Positions 9,564 to 19,451 of a DNA stretch of 21,499 nucleotides are shown here, piece after piece (the first letter of the stretch is position 1; the number at the start of each line of letters is the position of its first letter). The position numbers and the translations under genes are program-made. The DNA is from Saprolegnia diclina VS20 (Eukaryota > Oomycota > Saprolegniomycetes > Saprolegniales > Saprolegniaceae), in assembly GCF_000281045.1 (NCBI RefSeq), contig NW_008246102.1, forward strand, positions 72,660 through 94,158, written 5' to 3'. Below the pieces are notes generated by a model. The model had not been told where the DNA came from and did not search any database. It worked only from the letters and a program-made list of their open reading frames with translations.

Positions 9564-9613
9564 GTAAGTTTGCACGTCGGCTTTGCCACGAAAATAAGAT
9601 CTTGTGTGTCTAG

Positions 9614-12338
9614 CCAGAAGAAGAGCTGCACTCCGCTGTGCAAGCCGGCGACTTTGGTGCAGCCCGCTCATTGCTCGAGCGAGGCGTGCACCCCGATTGC
9701 GCCGGCGTGGTACGTCACCTTCATGTTGATGCGACAAGAATCTCGTGGCGGGATAGACGCGGGAAACGCCGCTTATGCTCGCGGTGCGCTTTGGTCACGT
9801 GTACCTCGTGGAGCTGCTCCTCCAGTACGGAGCGAACGTCAACGTCGCTTCCATCGTACGTCATCGACGACGCTCGAGGCAGTGTATCATCGAGGCGTAG
9901 GTGCGGATGACGGCGCTGCACGAAGCTGCGCGACAGAGCTCCCCGAATATGCTTCGCAGGCTCTTGCGCGTCCCAACCATAGCTGTTGACCCGCTCAGTC
10001 GCGTGCGTGTTTCTACACTGGTGCGTGCCATCACTCAGTGCGTAGGCGAGCGAGACGCCGCTGCACATGGCGGTTGCCGCCGGGCAATCGATGCATGCGA
10101 TGCTTCTTTGGGACGCAGGCGCCGACTTGGAAGCCGCTGACACGGTTCGCATCCGTGTCAATGTCGGTGACAAAATTGCATATTTTGTGTAGGATGGCAA
10201 CCGACCGTTGCACTACGCCGCCATCATCGGCGATGAAGCCACGGTCGCTGTGCTGTTGCGACTGGGTGCGCAGACGGCGGCGCGCAACGGCGTACGAGGC
10301 TCATCTCGGGTTCCAGCTGAAGGACCACCAACACGACGCCACGTAGGGAGGTGAGATGCCATTGCACAGTGCGATTTTGCGCCAACATGGCCGTGTCGCG
10401 ACGCGTCTTGTCGAGGCCGGCGTCGATACCACCGCTCTCTACGTACCTCTTGCGACAGCATGTACTAGGGTCGACTCATGCCCTTGGCAATGAGTAGAAA
10501 GGACAGAGTCCGCTGCACCTTGCGTGCGAGTACGGCGTCGCCGACGTCGTTCCGGCCTTGCTAGTGCACGGCGTGAACGTCAACGCCAAACATGTATGCT
10601 TCATCGACGCAGTCAAGACGCAAAGTATGTGGACATTGCCGTCTAGGATGGCGTGTCACCGCTGTACATGGCCATCGTTGACGGCCACACGAGCGTGGTT
10701 GCCGCACTCATCGCCGCGCAAGGCATTGATCTTCACGAGCGAGACGAGGTACGACCTCGCCATTCGCTGCATTGCTTGCATACCTGTAGAATGGCGCGAC
10801 GCTCGTGCACGTTGCGGCCCGGAAGGGCTACGTCGACATGGTGGCGACGTTGCTGCAGGCTGGTGTCGACTACGATCTACCCGAGACGGTGCTGCTTCCA
10901 TCAACAACCCAATGTCCTGACCGCCTTGTAGACGGGACTACGAGCCCTCGATGTGTTTGCGTGGAAGGACAATGACGCGATGGTGGAGGTCTTCCGCTCC
11001 GCTTACCAACATGTACGCCGTACGCCATGGTATGCCCGTGGCGACTGGCATGCTAGCGACGGGCATTGCTGCAGGCCGTGCACCAAGCCGACGTAGCGCG
11101 TCTGTCCGACCTTTTGCAAGCGCGGTACAGCTGCAACGTCGTCGACGCGGTAGTAGAGAGTGCGTTGTCCTAGCTGATGATGGCGTGAATAGGTTGGGTG
11201 CTCTCTGGTGCATTTGGCGGTCGCCGCACGCAACGAAGTGGTCCTTGACGCGCTCCTCGCGAGGCCGGACGTCCGCTGCGGTACCCGCAACCACGTACGC
11301 TCATAGCTCTTTGGGTGCTGGCCATGGAAGCCAGTTCGGTAGATGCACCAGACGCCGCTGGCGATCGCGATCGAGTGGGGCGACGCGTCCATGGCGACCA
11401 AGCTCTTTGATCGCACGGCCCGCGCGGTGGTCGAGGTACGCGTTCGCATGCGGTGAGTCGACCATGGTGTTTGCAGATAGCAGCGTCCGAGTATGACGTG
11501 ACCACGGCCGAGCTTGGTGTTGGCGGCTACGGCACTGTCCTCCTTGGCTCTTACTTGGGCGAGAAGGTAGCTGTCAAGAAGTTTAGACACACGTACCACC
11601 GCACGTCGTTTGCAGCTGAAGTCGATGCTCTCCTCAAGTACAACTGGATGGCCGTCGATCAAGCATTGATGCAAATGATAACGTAGGTGTCGGTCCCCGT
11701 ACCTTGTACAGCTCGTTGCGATCGCTGGCCAAGGCTCCGAGACGCCAGCGCTGCTCTTTGAGTACATGGACGGTGGCAACCTGCGCACGCACCTCGAGCA
11801 AAAGCGCTGGCACCAGCGGACGGTGGTGCATGTGACCAACCTCCGCGTGGCCTGGGTCGTTGCGAATGCCTTGCGCGATCTGCACGCAGCAAAGTTGGTG
11901 CACCGCGATGTCAAGAGCGAGAATGTCCTTCTCAGTACGAGCGGCGGGATCCGGCTTGGCGACCTCGGCCTGACGCGGCTCGAAGCCACCGACATGACCG
12001 AAGCGCCTGGTACTCGGTACTGGATGGCGCCCGAGATTCTACAAGCAGAAGGGGCCGTCTACGGTTGTCCCGCTGATATCTACGCGTTCGGCGTGCTCCT
12101 CACGGAGCTAGCCACATGTCAACTGCCGTACTTTGACCACGACGTCCAAGACCCGATCGCATTTGCGCGCGGTGTCATCAACGGCACCCTTCGCCCGACG
12201 CTGACGACCGAATGCGAGCCGTGGTTGCAACGGCTAGTGACGCGGTGCCTGCGTGGTGACCCCACCGCGCGGCCGACAGCCGACCAAATTGTGGCGATCT
12301 TGCAGGATGAAATGACTGCAACAGCCGCCGGCATGAGC
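9614..12338 (+). CDS. ankyrin-repeat TKL-type kinase, module B
   Basis: I reconstruct 15 exons. Ankyrin exons: 9614-9709, 9757-9855, 9901-10002, 10046-10144, 10193-10291, 10347-10442, 10498-10593, 10647-10748, 10790-10888, 10932-11012, 11057-11149, 11193-11294, 11343-11435. Kinase exons: 11477-11637 and 11687-12338. The kinase has GVGGYG, VAVKKF, the alpha-C Glu of AAEVDALL, HRDVKSEN (from 11901), DLG (from 11961) and YWMAPE, so it looks active. The first ankyrin exon (PEEELHSAV...) contains no ATG and is preceded directly by an in-frame TAG, so it must be spliced to something upstream; the conserved 30-nt exon 9534-9563 fits. Module B is therefore probably the middle of one long protein. At its end, reading through the donor at 12339 gives a stop at 12381-12383; splicing instead joins module C in frame. 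Confidence 0.8.
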
Positions 12339-12383
12339 GTATGCTCTTCTCTCGCAACACCAACTCATACTGTGAGGCGTTAG

Positions 12384-14651
12384 GTGGCTGAGACGTACAT
12401 GCGTGCGGTGGCCAAGGACGACGCCAACCTCGTGGCGCAGATGCTGAGCTCCAGCCTCTCGCTACGCACGCTTCTTCCGGTAACGACACCTCTGTCACAC
12501 GAAGAGTAAACATAGTCCTTGGCCATCTCATCTCTACTAATTAGGGTGCTTTGTCGCTGCTGCATGCCGCAGCGGCCGCAGGAGCCACCGACACGGTGCA
12601 GCTGCTCCTGGCTCGCGGCGCCGATGTCAACGACGCGACAGTATACATGTCTATTTCACACAGGCAAGGACCTATGGTGGGATGTAGAGAGGCCGCACAC
12701 CGCTGCACGAAGCAGCTCGTCGACGGTTCAAGCATGTTCTGCGCCTCCTTATCGATGCGGGCGCCGACGTCGACGCCCAAGATCACGTACGTCGTCAACG
12801 AGGGTTAGGGTTGCACTGCGGAATTGGCTCACGCGACGTGTGTAGGAAGGCAAGACACCGCTCGTGTGTGCCCTTGGCGCAGCTAGTCTTTCGTGCATCA
12901 CGCAGCTGCTTGCAACCGGGGCCGACGTGCGTCAGCCTGCAATGGTGGCGACGGAATGCAGTCGAGGCTTCTGCCAACGTGCGTCTCTCGATAGGATGGC
13001 ATCACGCCGCTGAAGATCGTCCACGCGAATAAATTTCTCGTCGATGTACTGCCGCTGCTCACGGCCGCTGCGTCGCCAGTACGTCCTGATCGACTTGTTC
13101 ATTGTCATTTTGTTTATATATTTCCATTTTGAAAAAGGAAACTTCCGGAATGCCCACGATATTCTGTGGGGCGTGTGGCAACTGGCACCTTGTCGAAGCC
13201 AAGTGCGCTATCTGTAACTATAATGCGCCGTCGATAGACCGCCAACGGGCAGTGATCCGGCGCCTCGTGCGGCTGCACCACCGGAGTCGTCCCGTCAACT
13301 GGCTGCGGACCTGCACCGCGTGCCATGAGACGAGTATGACGATCGTCGACGACCGTTGCCCGCAGTGCGCCCATACGCCAAAGGACGCGAATCCACTCCG
13401 ACGCCTTTACGTCCGGCTCAAGCTAGCGCTTCGATCGACCGCAACGTGTGCGGTACGCTCTCTCGATCGTCGCCGCCGTCCTTGACAGGTCCGTAGGTTC
13501 CGCGCATGCTCTCGGAGATTCCAAAGAGCGTTCTGCGCTGGTTGACGCACGCGCCACCGCAAAACACGCAGCCGCTGTCGCCGGACGTCGCATTTCTCAA
13601 GTACGACCTCTTGCGATACGAGCAAATGTATCCGGCCGACGCTGACCCCGAGCGCGTCACGGACCTCGTCACGTCACTGGTTAACTCGAGCACCGCGGTC
13701 AGTAGAGATCGAGCCTTGCCTCCTGTGTGGACGTCGGCTGAGAACTGCCAATAGATCGATCGGTCGCTGTGGGCCAGCGCCACGCTGGCGGGGCAAAGCA
13801 TGCTGGTCCGAGCGTCGAGTCCCCTCGTCGCCGACCCCGTGCCCACGGTAGCGACAGCCATTCAACTCAAACAGCACGGATAGACAATATGTGTAGCTGC
13901 CAGTCGCGTGTCTCCTTGCGCCGGGTGTTGTCTTGACGGTGCATGGCCAGGACCTCGTGCATCGTCTCATCAGCAACGAGAGCTACCTCGAGGCCATTGC
14001 CAGGTACCCCATCGACTACAGTGCCGAGTCGTCGACCAACGCATTCGAATCAGATGCCCTTCGCCATTTCTCGAGAGTATTGTGGCGGTCGCACGACCCG
14101 CCAGTGTCCTTGTCCTTGCGCCCACGGGCTTGAGCCTCGCCGACTGGATGCGCGACTCGGGCGACGTAGTTGCCGCAGCTCGGATGCGAGTGCCGATCGC
14201 CATCTGTGTTGCCAAGGCCCTCGCAGATGTCCACGCCCACGGTCTCGTTCACGGGTATCTCACGAGTCATAACGTCTACTGGACTGCGGCGCGGGGCATT
14301 CGAGTCAGTATCCCGGGTGCATCGGCAACCAACGAGGCGCTGCTGGCGTGGACGGCCCCCGAGGTGCTCGCGGGTGACACGCCGCCGTCATTCGCCGCCG
14401 ACATGTATGCGTTTGGCGTTCTCCTAACTGAGCTCGACACGTTTTCGCTGGCGTGCAAAGACGACGATGCGAGTGCGATACCAACGACGGACGTTGCGGG
14501 TGTCCGACCAGCGCTACGTGACGACTGTGACGTGTGGATCCGGTCGCTAGGTCACCAGTGCCTGCAGGCGGACCCGCGTCGTCGCCCCGCAGCTGCTGAA
14601 GTCGTCGAGCAGCTGCACCGGCGCTTTGGCGACGATTTACGCGAGGTCTAA
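12384..14651 (+). CDS. module C: ankyrin repeats, paired zinc ribbons and pseudokinase
   Basis: I reconstruct 10 exons: 12384-12479, 12545-12640, 12688-12786, 12846-12944, 12995-13078 (ankyrin), 13138-13452 (zinc ribbons), 13497-13697, 13755-13847, 13897-14003 and 14054-14651 (kinase-like, stop TAA). The zinc exon has four CxxC pairs (Cys codons at 13165/13174, 13204/13213, 13312/13321, 13357/13366), giving CxxC-x9-CxxC and CxxC-x11-CxxC. The last exons keep the kinase fold pattern: RCPSPFLESIV after the phase-2 intron shared with A and B, then WTAPEVL and DMYAFGVLLTEL. They lack a glycine loop and VAIK Lys, read HGY in place of HRD (14250-14258), and read IPG where DFG is expected (14310-14318). 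I infer a catalytically dead pseudokinase. If C is a separate gene, the ATG at 12399 in its first exon could be the start. Confidence 0.7.
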
Positions 14652-14864
14652 CCAATCGTATCGATCGAATCTTAGTGTATCGTAGTTGTCTAGTACAGCC
14701 CGAGCAAAGTATTTGAGATCGCAAAAGCTTATTTAGTATCGGTGCTTCAATTGTGCACCACAGAGAGCACCAATTAGCGAGTTTGCGATTTTCAAAATTA
14801 TCCAATACCTTGCTTGTGAATTTCAGCGGGTTTGGTCCTAGCGAGCTCGCGAGAGTTCCGCTAA
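14652..14864. other. 3' flank of module C
   Basis: AT-richer than the genes beside it and without a supported coding region. It should contain the 3' end of the module C transcript. Confidence 0.4.
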
Positions 14865-15270
14865 CGAGGTCCAAATGTACTAACTGCGTTCGAGCCGTTC
14901 TACTCGAGCCCGACCCAACTTGTATTCGTCCACGAGACCTCGAAGCGGACGCGATGCGCTTCGACGCCATGCATGGCCCGGACACAGGACGCCTCTACGT
15001 CGAGCTTTCCGTTCTCTCGTGGACAACGCGTGTCAGTCCTCGCCGCCATGAGCTGCGAAGCTTTTGCGGATAAGAGCTCATCGGAGACACGCATAACTGA
15101 GCCAATTCAACAACACCATGATGACCAAGATCACTCCTCCGTCCTTGAACCCGTGGCTGAGGCCTCGCTCTATCTCAATCCTTGACAACGCGCTCATCCA
15201 CATGTACGACAAGCTTAAAGGCGCAGCGCATGCAGAGGGAGCTACGGGTAGTAAGAACGACGATAGTGCA
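14865..15270 (+). pseudogene. decayed DDE (Tc1/mariner/IS630-type) transposase fragment
   Basis: The frame 14865-15185 reads QLVFVHETSK (14916-14945), which resembles the family's first catalytic block 'LVFVDETSK' with the Asp changed to His, then FSRGQRVSVLAAMS (15015-15053). The similarity then moves to another frame, which reads NPWLRPRSISILDNALIHMY around 15154-15213, the 'PRSV.VLDN..IH' block that holds the second catalytic Asp (15184-15186). So there is a frameshift, a lost first Asp, no N-terminal DNA-binding part and no visible third acidic block. Family assignment rests on remembered DDE_3-type motifs, not on a search. I did not find terminal inverted repeats. It sits between the two duplicated blocks. 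Confidence 0.6.
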
Positions 15271-15682
15271 GGGCGCGTCCATCGTGAGCGCCATCATGCA
15301 TGCCATCTTGATGGCTCGAACTGGTCAAGCTCAAGCCTCGATTTACTCTCGCTATAAAACTACATATTTTTATATGCTGCATTTCCCAATAAGCCTGTTA
15401 TACGTATAGGTCTAAATATAAATAAGACGATTTGGCTTTTAATTTTTGAATACACGCTTTTGATTGGCTTGTTTCATCAGGAGGAGTCCGATTTACGAGG
15501 CCACGCTCCCAAAAGTATTTTTATTGCACCGTGCAGCTCATCCTCCATCTATCTGCCGCCTGCCTCGATTTAAAAATAAAACGAGCTCGATTAAGCGCCC
15601 TTAATCGAGGGGCATTCCGACGGAAATTTACAATGCATAAAGAAATAGAGTGAGAAGCAAATACCCAGGAATGCACCGCGAA
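15271..15682. other. AT-rich spacer, no gene seen
   Basis: Contains AT-rich stretches, notably about 15350-15475, with short A/T runs. No coding region, RNA gene or inverted repeat is supported. It separates the transposase relic from the damaged GTF3C6 copy. Confidence 0.45.
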
Positions 15683-15945
15683 CGACTTGGATGGTCTTCC
15701 TCGCCTTGCAGTGTTTGGGCGCGATCGTAGACTTGAGTTGCTTGCTCATGGTATGCAAGAGGCATTGGATCTCGAGCGACTCGTGCATGTCAAGTGTCCG
15801 GAACTCGGCAAAGGCTTCAAGCTCAACGACCACGTACGTGGTCATGGCCTCGTCGCCAGCAGCGGCAGCGGCCGTCAGCGCAGTCGGCAAGTGGTCGGCG
15901 CTGCTGCGCCCACGGCGGTGGTATCCGGAAAATGGATAGACTTCA
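15683..15945 (-). pseudogene. damaged copy of the GTF3C6-like gene
   Basis: Aligns along most of its length with the intact gene at 5852-6211, sharing for example AAGDEAMTTYV.VEL, ...LEI and MSK.LK.TIAPK. Residues 55-91 of the intact protein are missing as one in-frame block of 37 codons. This removes the TPILRIGDF...YEDAIGTDVFY core of the TFIIIC domain. The ATG equivalent to 6209-6211 is gone and the stop codon equivalent has changed, so the frame runs on in both directions (open from 16010 to 15591). It is best called a pseudogene, though an expressed short protein cannot be ruled out. Confidence 0.75.
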
Positions 15946-16454
15946 GCCAATAGATGATGTTTGTGAAGGTGATTCGTAGAAACGCACCAATGGCGAGCGT
16001 GCCTGAGCATATCAAAGTGCAGCTGAGGCTACTCGAGTATCAGCATTCCCACACGGTAGAGACGCGTCCTGGGAGATCGCATTATGAGCTCTATGGTGCT
16101 GAACGGTCCTCACTCTGGTGTCATGACGGTCCTGTGCACATTGGTTCTGTGCGTGCGATAGCTTCAACCCAGGGAAAGCGACACGATGTATCATTTCCAG
16201 ACAAAAATTCCGAAACTCGTGGGAAATACCGGTACGTGCGCATCGTTGATCATTTGTATCAACATGAACAGCCCAGGGCAGCTGCAACTTCTGTCATGGT
16301 GGCGATGTGCCCAATCAAAATCGCGAAACGGGTATTTAACCTCTTACAACACATACTATCATTTCATAGCAAATGATATACCTCTATAAATCGATTGCTA
16401 GGGTCGTGCTGTCGCGACGCCTCATTGCCTTTTTGACCGCAGACAACCGAGTTG
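15946..16454. promoter_or_regulatory. upstream region of module A' with conserved CCAAT pair
   Basis: The CCAAT boxes at 15947-15951 and 15987-15991 and the GGTGATTCGT(A/G)GA between them match the left copy at the same 40-bp spacing. The rest (about 16000-16400) does not align with the left copy. A 140-codon plus-strand frame (15954-16376) shows no recognisable domain and has no counterpart in the other copy, so I do not call it. A pyrimidine-rich tract ending CCGCAG precedes the module A' ATG, as in the left copy. Confidence 0.45.
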
Positions 16455-19398
16455 ATGTGTCTTGCGGAAGCCGTTGAACGAGGCGATACGGCGGCCGTGG
16501 CCGAGCTCCTCCATGACGGCGCCGATCCCAACAGCCGCAACAAGGTATTTGTGCTTGTTGTAGGTACAGCCCGTCCAGACGCACGCGTCGTGTAGATAGG
16601 TGAGCCTGCGCTCTTCGTCGCAGCGATGGAAGGACATGTTGACATCGCCGAGATGCTCCTCAACGCCGGCGCCACCGTCGACTTGGAGACACCGGTGTGA
16701 TGTACAGTAAAGGACAACTCTCACGATTTTGTGCTAGAGAGGCGCAACAGCGCTCATGATCTCACCCGCCAGTGGCTCTGTCGATCTCGTCAAGTTGCTT
16801 TTGAAGCATGGCGCCAACGTCAACCACAGCAACGGGGTAACCGCGCTGCGGGATCGAACGCCTCTCGCTACAACATTCTGCGCTAGGATGGAACGACACT
16901 GGCTGCTGCAGTGCAGCTCGGCCTCGACGAGATTGTCCAAGTGCTTCTGACTGCAAAAGCCAACGTCAACGACAACAACACCTATGTAATACCCATACTC
17001 AAAATGCATATTGCGCTAACCTTGCTCCACTAGATCAAGGCATCGCCGATCGTGGTGGCAGCGGAGAGAGGCTTGCTAGCCATGGCCTCTCGACTGCTCG
17101 ATGCTGGCGCCAACCTGCATAGCGTCGACAAGGTACGATTTTTTCGTCACAGGGATTTTGTGTCTCTACAATGATATTAGGAGGGGTATGGGGCGGTCTT
17201 TCACGCTGCCAACCGTGGCCACGCCGACATGATTCGCTTTCTCGTCTCCAAGGGAGCTGATCCAAACGCGACTGCACCGGTATGTACCCTATGGTGTTGC
17301 AACATTGATACACTGATACTCTATTTCAGAACGGAGTCGGACCTTTGTACGCTGCTTGCATGCGAGGCCATGTCGCCGCAGTGGCCGCCTTGCTGCAAGC
17401 TGGTGCCAATGTCAACCACCCCGACGCCGTATACTCTTGCACAACATCATAACCGCAGTTCAACCATGGTGTAGGATCCGTGCATCATCCCTGCAGCCTT
17501 CTACGACCGCTCGGAGATCATGTCGCTGCTGCTCAGTCACGGTGTCGACGTGAACGCAGTGGATTTCACGGTAAACAAAGTGTTGACACCCCGCATCACA
17601 TTCGCATTTGTAGTTTGGTGGCACGGCCCTGTATGCAGCGGCCTTTAATGGCCACGCAGACGTCGTGCGTCAGCTAGCGTATGCGAGAGCCGAGCTCGAC
17701 AAACCAGCCAGAGTACGTGTCAATATTACCTACGACGCCAAACTAAATTACCCACAGAATGGGTTGACGCCAGTCATGGTGGCTCGTGACAACCGCGTCC
17801 TACAGGTCCTTCACGACGTACGCACCAAGGTAGTCCAGTAGCTGGAGCTCGATTGGTCATTCGTTCTTCCTGGCTAGAAAATGGAGCTGCTGCATGCAGT
17901 GCGCCACGGCAACCTGGCTGCTGTTCGAGCGCTGCTGGCCGAGGGCTTGAGCGTCAACGAGAGAGACAAGGTACAATCTCAAATCTCGGAGCCGCAACAT
18001 ACAAGCTAGGTTGCCTTATGTTTGACATGGTTTTAGCACGGCAATACGCTCGTTCACTTGGCGCTGCTTGGTCACCACGATGCACTTTTGGCCGAGCTCT
18101 TGAGAGACCCCGCTGTCGACACGAGCTGCGTCAACAAGGTAGTCGCTGTTTCGTATGGTCCATGCTCAAATGCTCTAGTTCCATGAGTCACCTACAGCCA
18201 TTGCCGCCAAGTTGGGGGTCCAGTCTCTCATCGAGAAGCTGCACCAATGCAAGACCAAACCGGTGGTTGAGGTCATCTGAACTCATGGAAATGTCGATTC
18301 TCAAATTGCTGGTGTTGCAGGTGGCGGCTCGCTCGATGGTGCATCTTCAAGAAGTCGGCCGTGGTGGCTACGGCATCGTCTTCAAGGACACGCTCTTTGG
18401 CCAAGAGGTCGCTGTCAAGATGCTTGTGAACAGCAGCAACAAGGCCGAGAACCTCCGCTACGAGATCGAAATTCTCAAAAAGTAGGACGACGACGGAGAC
18501 TTGAACTCACAGTTCGCGTGCATAGCAACCCGTCGCCGTACCTTGTGCGGCTACTTGCGACGGCGGATGCCGCCTCGGATGCGCCGCAGCTCTTCTTTGA
18601 GTACATGGACGGCGGCAACCTCACGTCGTACCTTGAGATGCTGGCCAACGACGAACCTGTGCCCGTGGTATACACGCCCATTGAGATTCTCTGGGTCGTC
18701 GCCAACGCTCTTCACGACCTCCACGCCAAGAACGTCGTCCATCGCGACATCAAGCCCGACAACATCCTCCTCTCATCGGTCCACTACATCAAGGTGGGCG
18801 ACGTCGGTATCGCCAAAGAAGAGTCGAAGTACATGACGACGGGGGCTGGCACCAACAAGTGGCGCGCGCCCGAAGTGCTGACGTCCGGAAGTCGCTACGG
18901 CACACCCGCCGACATTCACTCGTTTGGGATTCTCCTCCGGACGCTGTACCCTAACCCTACCGATGCGAGCACCGAGTGGGCCCAAGCTCTCGCAGCGGAT
19001 TGCACGGCAGTTGACCCATCGCGCCGTCCGACGGCGGCCAAGATCGTCGGTCTATTGCGTCCAATGTTGCAAGCGTACGTCGTGCAGTACTCCTTGTTTG
19101 GTGTTTACACCGGTCTCCATTTACGTAGACAACCGCACCTCGTGCCGTCGATGCATGCCTTTGAGCGAGACCGAGCGGTACTTCGACTTCGGCTGTACAC
19201 ACCATTTGAATCAATGAATCTGGTTAGGCGGGTCTTCAAGTCCTCGAGGCCATTTCGATGCCCTCTGACGTCGAAGACGCGATGCCAGCCATGCCCGCGG
19301 CGCCAATCATGTCCTCGGTTCGTACCTCTTCGCATTCCGACATCGATTGAGCGTCATGCCTCTTGTAGAGAATCGGGCGGCCCCAGAGCTCTCTCACT
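16455..19398 (+). CDS. ankyrin-repeat TKL-type kinase, module A'
   Basis: I reconstruct 18 exons. Ankyrin exons: 16455-16544, 16596-16694, 16738-16836, 16887-16985, 17034-17132, 17181-17279, 17330-17428, 17475-17570, 17614-17712, 17758-17817, 17878-17970, 18037-18138, 18179-18271. Kinase exons: 18321-18481 and 18526-19074. Tail exons: 19129-19177, 19228-19317, 19369-19398. Exon sizes match module A almost one for one. Kinase motifs GRGGYG, VAVK, EIEILK, HRDIKPDN, DVG and APE are all present, so activity is likely. The kinase is nearly identical to that of module A, while the ankyrin exons are clearly diverged. All exons are open, so this copy looks intact. As in A, the tail leads in phase 0 through a 30-nt exon into module B'. 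If the intron at 19318 is retained, translation stops at 19348-19350. Confidence 0.8.
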
Positions 19399-19451
19399 GT
19401 ACACCATTCATCTCCGAGGCAGGGTTCTCACAGCCTATGCTGCCAATGTAG

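Larger units (their letters stand above)
5852..12338 (+). repeat. segmental duplication, left copy (GTF3C6 - module A - module B)
   Basis: The order GTF3C6 (minus), CCAAT-pair promoter, module A, linker exons, module B recurs at 15683-21499. The offset is about 9,709 bp at GTF3C6 and 9,811 bp at the kinase exons. Exon order, exon sizes and intron phases match between copies. Intron sequences have mostly diverged, so the duplication is not recent. Confidence 0.8.

Noticed and set aside
12800-12808. Telomere-like GGGTTAGGG, and CCCTAACCCTA at about 9138 and 18949
   Set aside because: The first is a single short match inside an intron; the others encode YPNP in the kinase. No tandem array exists.
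6631-13078. Regular spacing of about 150 bp, like an array with spacers
   Set aside because: The periodicity comes from coding ankyrin exons plus introns; the units are diverged and not CRISPR-like.
15954-16376. 140-codon plus-strand open frame upstream of module A'
   Set aside because: No known domain and no counterpart in the left copy of the duplication; more likely promoter or leader sequence.
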